The translations under genes and the position numbers were made by a program. A stretch of 64,000 nucleotides of DNA from Vombatus ursinus (Eukaryota; Chordata; Mammalia; Diprotodontia; Vombatidae): assembly GCF_900497805.2 (NCBI RefSeq), contig NW_020954610.1, positions 33,061,426-33,125,425 on the forward strand, written 5' to 3'. This document shows, one piece after another, positions 35,793 through 47,019 of this stretch (its first letter is position 1; each line of letters opens with the position of its first letter). The notes beneath the pieces were generated by a model. The model saw nothing but the letters and a program-made list of their open reading frames with translations. It had not been told where the DNA came from and ran no database searches.

Positions 35793-36053
35793 GTCATGAT
35801 GATGGGCAATGTCGGAGTAGCAGAGCTCCTATTGAAGCATGGAGCAGATCCCAACGTCCCCGACCCCACCACCCTCACCCTACCAGTCCACGATGCAGCC
35901 CGAGAGGGCTTCCTGGACACCCTGATCTTGCTTCATCGTGCAGGAGCCCGATTGGACATTGGAGACTCCCTAGGCCGCCTCCCCTTGCACCTAGCTCAGC
36001 AGCAGGGACACCACCAAGTCACCTTATACCTTCGAGCAGTTACAGGGGATTGA
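35793..36053 (+). CDS. CDKN2B: CDKN2B (p15INK4b) exon 2
   Basis: Starts GTCATGATGATGGGC (VMMMG, invariant in INK4A/B) and ends at TGA 36051-36053, adding 86 residues for a 139-residue protein against 138 in human p15. It completes ankyrin repeat 2 ('[13 protein letters not shown]'), repeat 3 ('[20 protein letters not shown]') and repeat 4 ('[19 protein letters not shown]'). The '[12 protein letters not shown]' motif central to CDK4/6 binding is intact. The protein ends LRAVTGD, close to human p15 LRTATGD, and lacks the longer p16 C-terminus. Repeat 4 is the most diverged part: where human has 'DAWGRLPVDLAEE' this has '[13 protein letters not shown]'. There is no frameshift or stop. A second frame is also open across this exon (see findings). 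Confidence 0.97.
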   Translation, partial: VMMMGNVGVAELLLKHGADPNVPDPTTLTLPVHDAAREGFLDTLILLHRAGARLDIGDSLGRLPLHLAQQQGHHQVTLYLRAVTGD

Positions 36054-37580
36054 AAGCAATGATGAAACTGATCCACCCTTGGGACTTCTTACCCTTTTCC
36101 CTTTGGCTTCCACAGCAGCTCCAAACAGATTGAGGAAGGGGTACCTGGAAGGTGACAGAGAGCAGCTTTGAACATACTCCCTTATGCACCTTCTCAGATG
36201 GGATGACAAGTTTCTAGTCAGAGACCCACCCAGCAGAAACTCTCCCAGAAGGAAGAAGGTGTATTCATACTCTAGTTATACCCTCAACTGTTTCCTTGAT
36301 TTTCTCAGTTTACAGTAAAAACAGGAGCTGAGTAGAAATGGAGAAGCAATTTTTTGGTCAGGATTTCCCATATGAGGAGATAAGAACAGTGTAGAAAATC
36401 TGCAAATGTGAGACTTTGTAAATATATAATTTGTGGTGGGAAGTTAGTGGGATGGTGAGTAGAAGACTTTTTTTTTCTCTGAAGGTGAGGGAATGGTGGT
36501 CTATGGAGTACTGTCTCATCCAAATAGGCATCCCTGGTGGAGGAACCTGTTCGAAAAACCTTCACTAGAGGGTCTGGCAGTACTGTAGGAATCCTCCCTG
36601 GCTTAACTGGAGTGGCCTAGAACACTGGTAATATTGGTACAATGTGGAAGGAAGGAAAAAGTTTTAATGATGCAGTTAGATTTTATTATGGGAGAGGGAT
36701 ATTCTCCTGAGTTGCTAAGGGAGCCAAAGATGGCAAATAGAACTGGTGTGCTCACTTTTGGGGGGTCAGATTTATTCAGTCTGGCTTGTAATGGAAGGGA
36801 AGGGAAGGGAGGATTGGAAGTCACAGATTTGCCCATAAACTTTAAAAACCACAAGATGCAATGATAGATGGCTCTCCAAAATGTTTTGGCCACTGTTCGT
36901 GCTTTTTGGGTCCCTGAAGGTCCATATCACCTCAAAGGTTCCAGCCAGGATGAAATAGCAGAGTGAAAAAAAAAAATGTGAGCGTTAGGGAAATGTTTTC
37001 TAAAGAGATTCTTTGAAACCCAGGCTAACTATATTGGGAAAGTGCCACAGCACCATGTAAAGAAATCAAACTCATGCCTAAAACATCCATGTTAATTTTA
37101 CTATGGTGATTAGATATCAAGGAATTCAATACAGCATCCTGGGAGGTTTCTATTAGAACTACATTAATTACAACCTGTTTACTAGTTTAAACTGAGATAA
37201 TGGATCCCTTTACAATTCTTTTAAGCCCACCTGGAAGCAGTCTGAATTCAAGATCCGAATTGGCTTTTGTGACCCTGGGCTAGTTAGACTAATCTCTTAG
37301 GGCTCTAAGCAACTCTTTAACACAAAGAGAGTTGTTGTTTCCCTCACTTGCAGAGAAGGTGCTGATCTTCATGGGGCGAAGGAACTTCCTCACTGGGGAG
37401 CTTCCTAAGTCAGAGAAATCACAGATCTAGTCTCTATCCCTATCCTATTCATCTGTTGTTTTTTAAACTATTTTCTCTGTGGGCTTGTCTCAGGGGATGT
37501 ATTTAAATGACCATTTAAATATTATAAATGTGGCTTAGCGCACTGATGAATTTATTCAATAAAATTGTCTCAGAATTCAG
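36054..37580 (+). other. CDKN2B: Probable CDKN2B 3' UTR
   Basis: Non-repetitive DNA downstream of the stop codon, reaching the first good polyadenylation signal, AATAAA at 37558-37563. The extent is inferred; no transcript data are available, and alternative ends are possible. The small open frames on both strands here have no recognisable product. Confidence 0.45.
37558..37563 (+). terminator. Candidate polyadenylation signal of CDKN2B
   Basis: AATAAA about 1.5 kb after the stop codon. The next stretch, 37590-38450, is AT-rich and has no gene. Confidence 0.4.
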
Positions 37581-38454
37581 TTACTAAGTTTCTTGGTAGA
37601 AAGAAAAATTTTCTTATAGATTTGCAGAGGGATTGAAATGAGTCTAAAAGCTGTTGAAAATTTCATAGCTCTTGGAATGACCTGGAATAGCTTGTAATAT
37701 GATAATTTGCCTTCTAATGCATAAGTCATAATGCATGGCTTCTAGGTTTAAATGCTCATTGTAAGTTGATTCAGAAACATAACAGCTGATAATTCTAGGA
37801 CTTAGGACACAAAGTAAATCCCATAATGTTGTAGGTAGTTGGGTACAAAGTAAATGGATACAAATTCACAATTGACTAAAGAAGTATAATGATCCTGAAA
37901 TTGCACCATACCAAATATATATTTTTAAAAATTTGCACATTTAGAACTGTGTTAATTTTTGCAAAGATTCAGGTTTTTTTTTAAACAAACATATTGGCAA
38001 GTAACTATGCAAAATGATTTATAAAAATGATCTGACAAGTAAAAATGCAATGACTTAACAAAACATCTATCTAATTGATAAATCTATCTCACCTCTAAGA
38101 TCTCAAGCATTGTACATAATATGTTTAAATGGAGGAAAAACATTGAGGACAAATCAGACAAGAAGGAGTATAATGAGTAAGAAATTACTTATTTAAATGT
38201 GAAGTCTCTACTTTCTCCCACTGATCTTTTGGTGGAACACTTGGCAAATATCCGATTGGGAGATTCAGTGAATTTTATGGTCCACAATCTGCTTTATTCC
38301 ATATTGTTATTTGTCACCATAGTGCTATTAAATAAGCACTTCACTTTAAAAATATTCATTAAATCTCAAGCAGATTTTCTTACCAAAACTTTTTCAAATT
38401 TTTCTGCAGTTTCATTAGCTTGGATAGAAGACATTTTAAAGACCTAATAATTCT

Positions 38455-38600
38455 CCATCTGTCTGTCTGTCTGTCTGTCTGTGTCTGTCTCTGTCTCTCT
38501 TTCTCTTTCTCCCCTCTCCTGTCCTCTCCCTTTGTCCCTCCCTCCCTCTCTCCCCCCTACTTCTTCCCACTCTCTTTCATTCTCTTTGTCTTAGTACTCC
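38455..38600. repeat. (CTGT)n then CT-rich tract
   Basis: About eight CTGT units, then roughly 100 bp of interrupted C/T. No coding content. 38601-39375 shows nothing recognisable. Confidence 0.9.
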
Positions 38601-39371
38601 AGGCAACCCTCTAAAGCTATAAATGGCAAAGAAGGCTCTGACCTGCATTGATAGAAGGAGTTTCCTTACCCAGGAGTTCCCTGTACAGATGAAACCCTAA
38701 AACCAGTCCCTAACCCTAAATTAGGGAAGATATACTATCTAACTCACAAAGCTATGGGAGAAAAGTGCATTTTGTAAATCCAAAGAAATTATTATTAATT
38801 AGTATACTATCTTGTTATGTACTTACAAAATTCCAAGAAGCCAGAATTTAGTAGTTGCATGATGCTGAGTAAAAGAACTCTTTTGTAGGGTGCATATAAA
38901 GTAAATTCAAGTTTGTGTACAAATTATTTCATTTATAGGCCAGTAAAACTTTCTTATAATTATTACTAATGAATAGCTGAAATTGAAAGTAAAACCAAAA
39001 GAAAATTACTCCCTTAATACAATAATATTAAGCTTTGTGTTTTTTTTAAGTCAAACTTACTTTACCAAAACCAAAAAGTTTTAGAAAAATTAACTGTTTA
39101 GGGACTATTCACTGATTCAGTAACTTATTAATAACCTATAAGAGTAATTTCAAGATATTTAGTAGACATCTATAGAATAGTTTAAACAAAGAGAAGAGTA
39201 TGGTTCAATTTAATTTATTAAAATTTTAATGCAAGGTTTAATCTAAAGGCTTAAAACTGAACCTATACTTTTGGTACACTTTGCATATATTACAATGGTT
39301 TTGGTTTAGATTTGCTTCGGTTCTCACGATACCCTCATTGACCAACCACTCACTAAGTAAAAATGAAAGGG

Positions 39372-39375
<4 letters not shown>

Positions 39376-39408
<33 letters not shown>

Positions 39409-39412
39409 GTGT
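39376..39412. repeat. (TG)n microsatellite
   Basis: About 18 TG units with one CG interruption. Confidence 0.92.
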
Positions 39413-39629
39413 TTTAAATAGGTCACATAAGTAGTACAACCTAGATCCAAAAAGTTTATGGTTCATAAATCCAGCCTGACTTCAATCCAAATAGTACTCA
39501 GTGAAATAAATACTTCTTTGATTTTATTTCACTACATATGTGCTATTTGGAAGAAGATTAGACTGGCTTTTTAGGCCAAGAATGGTTATTAAAACAACAA
39601 TATAATTGCTCCTGAGTAGCCTTAAATTT

Positions 39630-39722
39630 TATATTTAATTCAATAAATATTAAGCAATATTATGTTTAAGACCTGAGGATATACAAAGGCATAAACCCTG
39701 CCCTAAAGAAATTTATAACCTC
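39630..39722 (-). mobile_element. L2 3'-end fragment, inverted
   Basis: 'attcaataaatattaagcaa' and 'ggatatacaaaggcataaac', 'ctgccctaaagaaatttata': the reverse of the L2 tail, old. Confidence 0.5.
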
Positions 39723-39949
39723 TTAACTTTCATTAAAAATTATTTTAATACTAAAAGTGAAATAAATTCTAATAAATTATTAGCTAGTTAATTCACAGCA
39801 TTTCAAAAGGAGTTACAGAAATATATACAATTTTGAAAAGCCTTGAAAAGTTCATAATCATAAATTTTTTTATTTAGGCTCTCATGTATGTAGAGGTCAA
39901 GTATTTGTTCAGCTAGTAAATGTTACAAATTGAAATTCAGGTTCAATCT

Positions 39950-40095
39950 CAGAATGTTGAAACTATAAGAAACCTTTAGAAATCTAGTCTACCTCCGTTA
40001 TTCAATCAGGAAGTTGAGGCCTCTGGAGTCAAATGACTTGCTCACTTAGCTAATAAGTAGCAGAGCAGGGTGGGAGCCCAAGGCCTTTCTTGAAA
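39950..40095 (-). mobile_element. SINE, inverted and diverged
   Basis: 'acctttagaaatctagtcta', 'aggaagttgaggcctctgga', 'ttagctaataagtagcagag': inverted MIR/Mar-like SINE. Confidence 0.6.
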
Positions 40096-40334
40096 GATAT
40101 AGATAACCATATTGGTTATCTTATATCAATCATCTATCTATCAACCTATCCATCTACCCCTTTTTGGAAAATGTAAAAAGGTGTATTGGGGTGGTCGGGA
40201 GATCTAAAATTTACCACAGTTTTCATGATTTTGCTTTTTACCAGCACATTCAATTAAGACAATCATTTTGCAAAGCACAAGGGCCAAAATTCAGCCAGGT
40301 GCATGCACCCAAGCACTCAAATGTGTGCATTTAT

Positions 40335-40354
40335 AACCACACATGCACACACAA

Positions 40355-40387
<33 letters not shown>

Positions 40388-40388
40388 T
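40335..40388. repeat. (CA)n microsatellite
   Basis: CA-rich run; the pure part is about 12 units. Confidence 0.92.
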
Positions 40389-40599
40389 CTTACACTTTAG
40401 TCTTAACAAGAATTTTATTATTTGATGAGATCACATAATATCATGTAGTTTTCATAGATCTAGTACATTGTCTCCTGAATGAAAGACTTAGTAGCAATAG
40501 TAGTTTGTATAAAGAGATGGGGGATGAGAGGGAAGATGGCTTTTGAAGTAAAAGTCAGTTTTGGGGACCTGTAATACAGTTTATTCTAATCCTAATTCA

Positions 40600-40770
40600 C
40601 AAATCATAGATCACTAGATCTTGGAGAGCCATTAGAGGTTATATAATTCAGTCTCCTTATTTTAAAGATGAGGAAAGTGAGGTTCAGGGAAATTTAATGA
40701 CTTGTTCATGATCATACAGCTAACTGGTGGCAGAGCCAGTACTTCAGTTTCATATCTTCTGTTAAATACA
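40600..40770 (-). mobile_element. SINE, inverted
   Basis: 'aatcatagatcactagatct', 'ttaaagatgaggaaagtgag', 'catacagctaactggtggca': inverted MIR/Mar-like SINE. Confidence 0.7.
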
Positions 40771-41694
40771 TAGAAGTAGATTCTGAAACGATTTGCAAAT
40801 TGCTGTTCTTACCTTCTAAAAAATCATCATTTGACAAAGATTCGAGACTTTCCATTTAACTTTATTTTAAAAAGGAAAAATAGTGAAATGAAAGTACATT
40901 ATTTTCAAGAGATTCTCGTGATCCATTTTTTTTTATCATGAAGGATAATTTTGTTGTATAGTGATCACATTGAGACTTTTTAATTTAAGTTTCACATGTG
41001 TTGTAACTGTTTCCTTTGGAGAATTCTTGTGACAGGGTAAACTAGAAGGGAAATACTTTAAATGTATATATGTAATTAAATGTTTTCTTCTTAAGGTGAC
41101 AGATCAGCCATATTAATTACATAATCTGAGTCCTCAGGAGGAAAAAAAGAGTCATAAGAGGGTCCGCTCTTGTTTTCTTCATTTCAAAATATAACCTTTA
41201 ATTCCAGAGATTGTGTAAACATTAGTTAAGCCTAGGGAATAAAAATGAAGGCAGAAAGTAAAGGTTTTCTTTCATGCTTTTCTTGCCTTTGTGCATTTTC
41301 CCCATGCAGATCAAGCTGAATAAGTGATCTTTAGACTGAAAATTCAGTATTTAGTTAAAGTGGGCATTATATTATATCTCTGATATTTTATGGAGTCTTA
41401 GAAGCTTCTTATAATACTCTGTAAATAGCTCTTGTGAAATTAGTACAACTATCCAGTAGGACAGAATATCTTTGATATTGTAACTCCTGGACTGGCTTCA
41501 AAGATCATCTTCTTTAGTCCCTTAGTTCCCAAGTCTTACAGAAGCAACTTGGCTGATAGCAGAAAAATAGGGGCACACAAAGAGTCTGGATATTCTTCCA
41601 CTTAAAGGCGGCTGTAACTGGGAGACAGCTACTAAGATAGGCAGAGAATAAGACCAGGAAAGGAATGAGATAGGCGTTGCCATTAATAAGTCTC

Positions 41695-41825
41695 AGGGGC
41701 AGAATCATACAAATATGGAATTGATCAGAGGTGGAAGTGACTTTAGAGGTGACATAATCCAGACCTCTCATTTTAAAGATGAAGAAACTCAATTTTCAAG
41801 ATTTTTGAACCTGATGTAAAATTTG
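41695..41825 (-). mobile_element. SINE 3' part, inverted
   Basis: 'gtggaagtgactttagaggt', 'cctctcattttaaagatgaa'. 40771-41694 otherwise appears unique. Confidence 0.55.
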
Positions 41826-41994
41826 ATACACAAATGTTATTATTGCTACTTTGAAAAAATAGAAAAGGTTTCTCAGAAATTTCAATACCTATACCATATT
41901 TATCCCTTTACTGAAAATAAAATGTTTTTTTCTGTTCATTAAGTAATGTAGGAACAGCTGTAAAATAAAAAGAACAAATTATTCTTCACATGTG

Positions 41995-42118
41995 AGTTGC
42001 ACTCCTCCCAGAGAAGGGAATGACATGTCCAAGGTCCCACAGCTGGTAAATAATGGAGCTAGAAGTAAATTATAATTTCTGATTTAACAGTATATTTCCT
42101 GCACCATAGTGCCCTCTT
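41995..42118 (-). mobile_element. SINE fragment, inverted
   Basis: 'gacatgtccaaggtcccaca', 'gctggtaaataatggagcta', then 'gcaccatagtgccctc', the reversed head. Confidence 0.55.
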
Positions 42119-42424
42119 GAAAGCTGTAACTAAGAAGGGTGTTTGTGGGAAAGAAGTTGGGATTTCAGCAGAATAATAAATTCAATGCATATTTGTCTCC
42201 AGATCTTCACACTGATGGGAATTCTGAAATATTATGAGTCATGTGCCCCAAGTCTTAGGAATTATCTCAAACCCCACTATTACTTGACTCACTGTACCAC
42301 CTTTCATTTTATTAACTTAAATTATCACAGATGAGTTCATTCTGGGCTTCGTAGCCCAGTTTTGCCTGTTAGAGTACAGTAGTAACAAGGAGAACATTGT
42401 GAATTGTTCACTATACACAAAATG

Positions 42425-42602
42425 CCATATATGTAGAGATGAAAGGGATGATAGGGACCATTTTGTCCAAGCCCATCATTTTATAGATAATGAAATTGAG
42501 GACAAGGGAGGTTAAGTAACTTGCCTAAGATTTTTATAGGTAGTAAGCATCAGAAACAGAATCTAAATTCAGGTCTTCTGGTTCCAGTTTTTTCTATTTA
42601 TA
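42425..42602 (-). mobile_element. SINE, inverted
   Basis: 'attttatagataatgaaatt', 'ggttaagtaacttgcctaag', 'aatctaaattcaggtcttct'. Inverted MIR/Mar-like copy. 42119-42424 holds nothing supported. Confidence 0.65.
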
Positions 42603-42604
42603 CC

Positions 42605-42720
42605 ATGCTGACCTCCCCCACCCTCAACAACTTTTCCTTTTGAAGTACACAGTCTTTAAAGATCAATTCAAATGCACCTCTTCCTCAAAGCCTGCCCTGA
42701 TTTATCCCATAAGTAGTTAA
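42605..42720 (+). mobile_element. L2 segment, left of LTR-like insertion
   Basis: 'cacctcttcctcaaagcctg' and 'ccctgatttatccca' match the L2 region ahead of its 3' end. The L2 text continues after the insertion at 43188. Confidence 0.65.
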
Positions 42721-43187
42721 TGTCAGCCAGACGGAACCTGCCGCTAACCTGTGGATGGCCAAGAGGAGCAGAGCAAGTTAAAGACAGGAGAGAGAGGAAT
42801 CAAACAAGTTTCAAAGTGAGGGAAATAGCTTACAAGCAAGGAGGCGACCTAGACACATGCCGGGACCCCACCCCTAGGTGGGGGACCCACTGAAGTGTGG
42901 GGAGATCTCAATACTTACACCAAAGGCTATGCAGTGAGCTGTAGCCCTGACAATGAGGGGGTAACAGCAACAGGGCTTCATGACCAGAGCATGAATACTT
43001 GTTATGTGCTTGTCCGAGCTCAAATACCTGGTCCTAGTCAAAGCAATACAATAATTATGTGATTTTGCCAGAGGGTGAGATCATCCAGAGGGTGAATGCA
43101 AAGGATTGTTGTTATGCCACGCTCAGGGCATAACTTGCTTGCTGGTCCTCAGCTCTGGAAAGACAGGTGTCTCCTAATATTTTGACA
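42721..43187. mobile_element. Probable solo LTR (467 bp)
   Basis: Starts TGTCAGCC and ends TTTTGACA, giving the short inverted TGTCA/TGACA ends expected of an LTR. It is GC-richer than its surroundings and lies cleanly within an L2. Flanking bases (agttaa and gtaata) do not form a clean duplication. No internal retroviral sequence adjoins it, so it looks like a fossil solo LTR, old, of a family I cannot name. Confidence 0.5.
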
Positions 43188-43265
43188 GTAATAACCTCCC
43201 TTTCCCTGTTTCTGAACCATGTTGTACTTTTTTACATCTATAGGTAGTATGTCCTCCCAATTCAT
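43188..43265 (+). mobile_element. L2 segment between two insertions
   Basis: 'taacctccctttccctgttt', 'tgtactttttt', 'gtagtatgtcctccc': reads as the L2 stretch following 42720. Confidence 0.45.
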
Positions 43266-44140
43266 GCTCACAGGTTGGGTTCCTCCAGGAGACAACTATC
43301 CCAGGTTCAAGGTACTCTGTAGATCCACAGTATTCCTAAAACTATAGCTCAAAAGCCTCCACCAATAAATTTATCTTTTAATAGTCAACAAGAGGATACT
43401 ATTAGCTTAAAACAAAGGCATTTACTGAAATGGCATACTTTAAAAAGGGTACAGTAAAAGACCCCCTCCATAAACCTGGGGCACACTATTCCATAAATAA
43501 AGACAGCATGAATGGGAACAGTGGACACACATAGAGGTCACAAGTGAAGGGGAACCCACAGGAACAGTAGTGGAGAGGCAGACTCTATTGGACACTGAAA
43601 GATGCTGCTGCACTGGACACAACATCACTTCTTTGCTGTAGTCTCCATCACCTTTAGCTTCTCACTCCATTAGATCTCCTCAGTGGCTTTGAACTTTAAG
43701 TAGGCCTCAGGATCAGAACCATGGGAACTATCTCTTTCCAACTCAAATGATCATGGTACATCAGGAAAAAAAATTCCTCTCTATAGAGAAGATCCCAGGC
43801 CTAGAATATTTAAGAATTCTAACTTGGGCACAGAAGTTTAGAGTTTAGGAGGCAATGTGCTTGAATTTCCCTCTCAAGCTGTGTATAAGATGCCACCATA
43901 GATAGGAAAGAGCAGAAGGAAATTTCACACACACTCTTGCTTCAGTCTCTAATAGGCAAAAGTCCTTAACAACTGAGTCCTTCCTTTAAAGCTCAGTTAA
44001 GGGAAGGCCATCTTGCTTTTTATGTAGGCCATAAGAAGCATGGATGATCTATCTGTTCATCAGTTTGCCTTCATCCAGTGGTCATCAACCTATAATTCCT
44101 TCAAGTTGGTTCAGAAAATTCAACATACTTTGTGTTCAGG
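43266..44140 (-). mobile_element. Unclassified interspersed repeat, possibly LTR-derived
   Basis: About 870 bp lying between two L2 segments, so it is an insertion. On the minus strand it carries 'ccatttcagtaaatgccttt' near one end, resembling the region around an LTR polyadenylation site, and a 'ccccaggtttatggaggggg' block. No coding domain is visible. It reads as an old fossil; the family is uncertain. Confidence 0.4.
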
Positions 44141-44189
44141 TTAAGTACTGTCAAATTTTATCAGTGACTCCTTTACACCTGCTTAACAT

Positions 44190-44335
44190 ATATACTATAC
44201 TAATTATTTATTATTTTGTATTGTATGGTTATCTTCCCCCTACTAGGCTATAATAGGTTGTAATCTCCATGAGTTCAGGGACCTAGCTTTATGTAAATTA
44301 TGCATGTTATCTAGCACAGTGTATTAGGTAGAATT
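44190..44335 (+). mobile_element. L2 3' end
   Basis: 'gtaatctccatgagttcagg' and 'tatctagcacagtgtattag', a diverged L2 terminus completing the L2 begun at 42605. Confidence 0.55.
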
Positions 44336-44359
44336 CTACAAAAAAAATTTTGTAGAATT
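44332..44359. repeat. Short perfect inverted repeat
   Basis: Arms aattctacaaaa (44332-44343) and ttttgtagaatt (44348-44359) with a 4-base spacer: a 12-bp-arm hairpin next to the L2 end. Confidence 0.8.
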
Positions 44360-44461
44360 GAATTGTTACTCTTCTCTAGGGGAGAGGGGATTATGATACT
44401 TTCTCAGATGTGCAATATGTATGTGTATATATAATTCTTACATTTTCACATGTGTATATAT

Positions 44462-44463
<2 letters not shown>

Positions 44464-44506
<43 letters not shown>
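44464..44506. repeat. (TG)n microsatellite
   Basis: About 21 uninterrupted TG units. Confidence 0.95.
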
Positions 44507-44507
<1 letters not shown>

Positions 44508-44512
44508 CTGAC

Positions 44513-44705
44513 ATAGGTCCCCTAGATGATTCAGTGGGTAGAGCACTGGGCTTGGAACCAGGAAGATTCTTCTTCATGAGTTCAAATCCGTCCTCAGACA
44601 CTTAGAAGTTGTGTGATCCTGGGCAAATCACTTAACCTTGTCTGTCTCAGTTTCTCACCTGTAAAATGAGCTGGAGAAGGAAGTGACACAGTTATCCCAA
44701 TTATT
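44513..44705 (+). mobile_element. tRNA-derived SINE with RTE-type body
   Basis: 'agatgattcagtgggtagag', 'tgagttcaaatccgtcctca', 'gggcaaatcacttaaccttg', 'tcacctgtaaaatgagctgg'. Same family as 25023-25275, 3' end lost. Confidence 0.8.
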
Positions 44706-45084
44706 TAATGAAGGAAAACTTACTTTGCAACAGGTGATATTAATGGGATAATAGTAACAGTAATTAGAAGATTATTATGTTAACTACTTTGAATAATACT
44801 CAGACTGTAAACTTCTAATCTTCAATTACAAAGCTGTGATTAACACTTTGTAATAAATACATATGTAGGAACGTGTTAGGAAAGAGCTCCTGAAAGAGAC
44901 CTTAATTAGTTGATTTATTGAAATAACAAATCCCAAATTACATACTCAATTGTTTAATAATCTTAATATAGCCCGTTGACACTGTTCTTCAAAGCCAGAA
45001 TATTACAAGAACAGAATCAGAAAAAATAAGTATGTCCTGTGATCCTTGTAAAAAAAAATTGAACCAAACATGAAGATAATAAAG

Positions 45085-45250
45085 AAGTACTGGACTAGGA
45101 CTTGGTAACCTGGTTTTGAATTTCAACTCAACCACTAATGAGTCATCTGGCTTTGTGAAGGCCCCTTCACTTCTCTAGGCCTCAGTTTCCTTATCTGTAA
45201 AACAAAAGGATTGGACTAAATTGTCTCTAGGTTCCCTCTGAGTCTTTAAC
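45085..45250 (+). mobile_element. SINE (MIR/Mar-like)
   Basis: 'ggcctcagtttccttatctg', 'ggattggactaaattgtctc', 'taggttccctctgagtct': clear middle and tail, degraded head. Confidence 0.7.
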
Positions 45251-45464
45251 CACATACCAATGATCAATTAAACAGCTGTGTGCTTCTAAATACATTTGTT
45301 AAACCATTTTAAGGGACTGAGGCTTTGTTAGATGGTGATTTTTATATAGAAGGCATGTCTGGATTCCAGACAAACAAGATTATTTAATCTTAACAATAGA
45401 CAGGTATAACACATCAGCTGTGTATTTGTGGTGTGTCGTCTGAATTTCATCCCCTTCCACGAGA

Positions 45465-45715
45465 CAGCATGACAGTGCAGAGTGCACTGGAATCAGAAGG
45501 ACCTTGGTTCAAATCTAGCCTCTAAGGTATATTAACTATGTCAGTATAGGAAAGTCAGTTAACCACGCTCAATTTCCATTTCCTCATCTGTAAAATGGGG
45601 GTAATAATACCTACAGTATCTATTTTGCAGTTTTGTTGTAAGGCACAAATGAGATGAGGTGTGGGAAGAATTTTGCAAATGTAAAAATGACATATAAGTA
45701 TTAGTTTTAATTACT
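45465..45715 (+). mobile_element. MIR-type SINE
   Basis: 'tgcactggaatcagaaggac', 'ggttcaaatctagcctctaa', 'cctcatctgtaaaatggggg', 'aataatacctacagtatcta' and a degraded 'ataagtattagtttt' end. Confidence 0.8.
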
Positions 45716-45999
45716 CATACCCCTAATCTTACCCAGCCTTTTCATAAACCAGTAAGCTTGAGTTTGGAAGAATTGGTGTCAATAAAAGAAAAGCTGTAGG
45801 TTTGTATATCTCTCTGACTGTGTTACAAAACTAAATAGAAGTGATTTAGGAATTATCATTTTTAAGTGTTATCATATATTTTTACGTATTATTATTTCCT
45901 CCCTTATCTAGGCTAGTTCGAGAGTTTTATGCATCGTGATTTTTCATCATGACCAAATAATCTGAAAAATAATGAGATTTGACATTTGTCTAACACTCT

Positions 46000-46168
46000 A
46001 ACATTTTCAAAGTGATTTTTCATACATTATTTGATCCTCAGAATAGTCCTGCGGAACATATATCACAAGGTCTTCTCCTCATACTACTAATAAGGAAACT
46101 GAGCCTCAGATAAGTTAAGCAACTTGCTTATCATCACATGGCTACAAAATATTGGATAGAGTAGGTAC
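46000..46168 (-). mobile_element. MIR-type SINE, inverted
   Basis: 'acattatttgatcctcagaa', 'taaggaaactgagcctcaga', 'taagcaacttgcttatcatc'. Confidence 0.7.
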
Positions 46169-46261
46169 AGGGACTGGATCTGTGATTTCATTAACATAGG
46201 GAACTCCCATAGGAGAAAACTCCTTCCTCCAATGCATGTCAGCACCTTCTCTGTAACTTAC

Positions 46262-46440
46262 AGTCATGAGAATGGCCTAGCACACTTAGAGGGTAAGTGA
46301 CTTTCACAAGGCCACACTACCAGTAAGTAACAGAAGTAGAACATATTGGAAGGAGGGAAGTGTTGGAATGGAAAATCAACTCCAGACCTCCTATCTCCAA
46401 CTCCAGACCTCCTGTCTCCAAGTCTAATATAACAGCTACC
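46262..46440 (-). mobile_element. SINE fragment, inverted, with a 21-bp tandem duplication
   Basis: 'gagggtaagtgactttcaca' and 'ggccacactaccagtaagta' belong to an inverted SINE. At about 46380-46421 the unit ctccagacctcctatctccaa occurs twice, with one difference, a local duplication. Confidence 0.55.
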
Positions 46441-46514
46441 TCTCAGCTGATAATAGTCTGACCATAACAGTAATGACAGTTTGCTCAATTCTCAAACATA
46501 CCAGTTGGTAAGCA

Positions 46515-46540
46515 AGATGATGATGATGATGATGATGATA
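46515..46540. repeat. (GAT)n trinucleotide repeat
   Basis: About 8 units. 46541-47015 otherwise holds nothing I can support. Confidence 0.9.
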
Positions 46541-47019
46541 CTTTAAGGTATGCAAAAAGTTGTACATATGCTGTAGAGAACTTGATAGGAGGGGTACAAA
46601 GTGGTCTCACAATATTTTATTCCCACCATCTATGAGTAATATATAAAAGAGCCCTAGATTTGTAGTCAGAGGGTGGAAGTTAAGAACCTGCAAGATTCTG
46701 CAAGCACATCCCCAACCCAGGCCTCAATTTTCTTGTCTCCAAAATAAGATGTTTGTTAAATATGAACTAAGGTCTCCCACACAGATCTTAATCTATGACC
46801 CTTTGAAGAACCATTCAGTGACAAAACAACATTGCCTAACTGCTCCCACTATATCACTTTTCTGCACATATCTTAAATACAAAAATGTACTGGAAATAGA
46901 AAGTAACTGTAAAATACTGTAAACCTGGGATTCAGCCACAGATTAAAGTTATGTCGTCTAGTAGTCTTGAATGGGGCAAAGAGGAGGGTGTTCCCTCTGT
47001 ATTTTTGGAATACATTCCT

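Noticed and set aside
36054-36300. p16-like C-terminal extension after CDKN2B exon 2
   Set aside because: The protein ends TGD like p15; the following DNA in frame shows no p16-type tail, and no third exon is evident.
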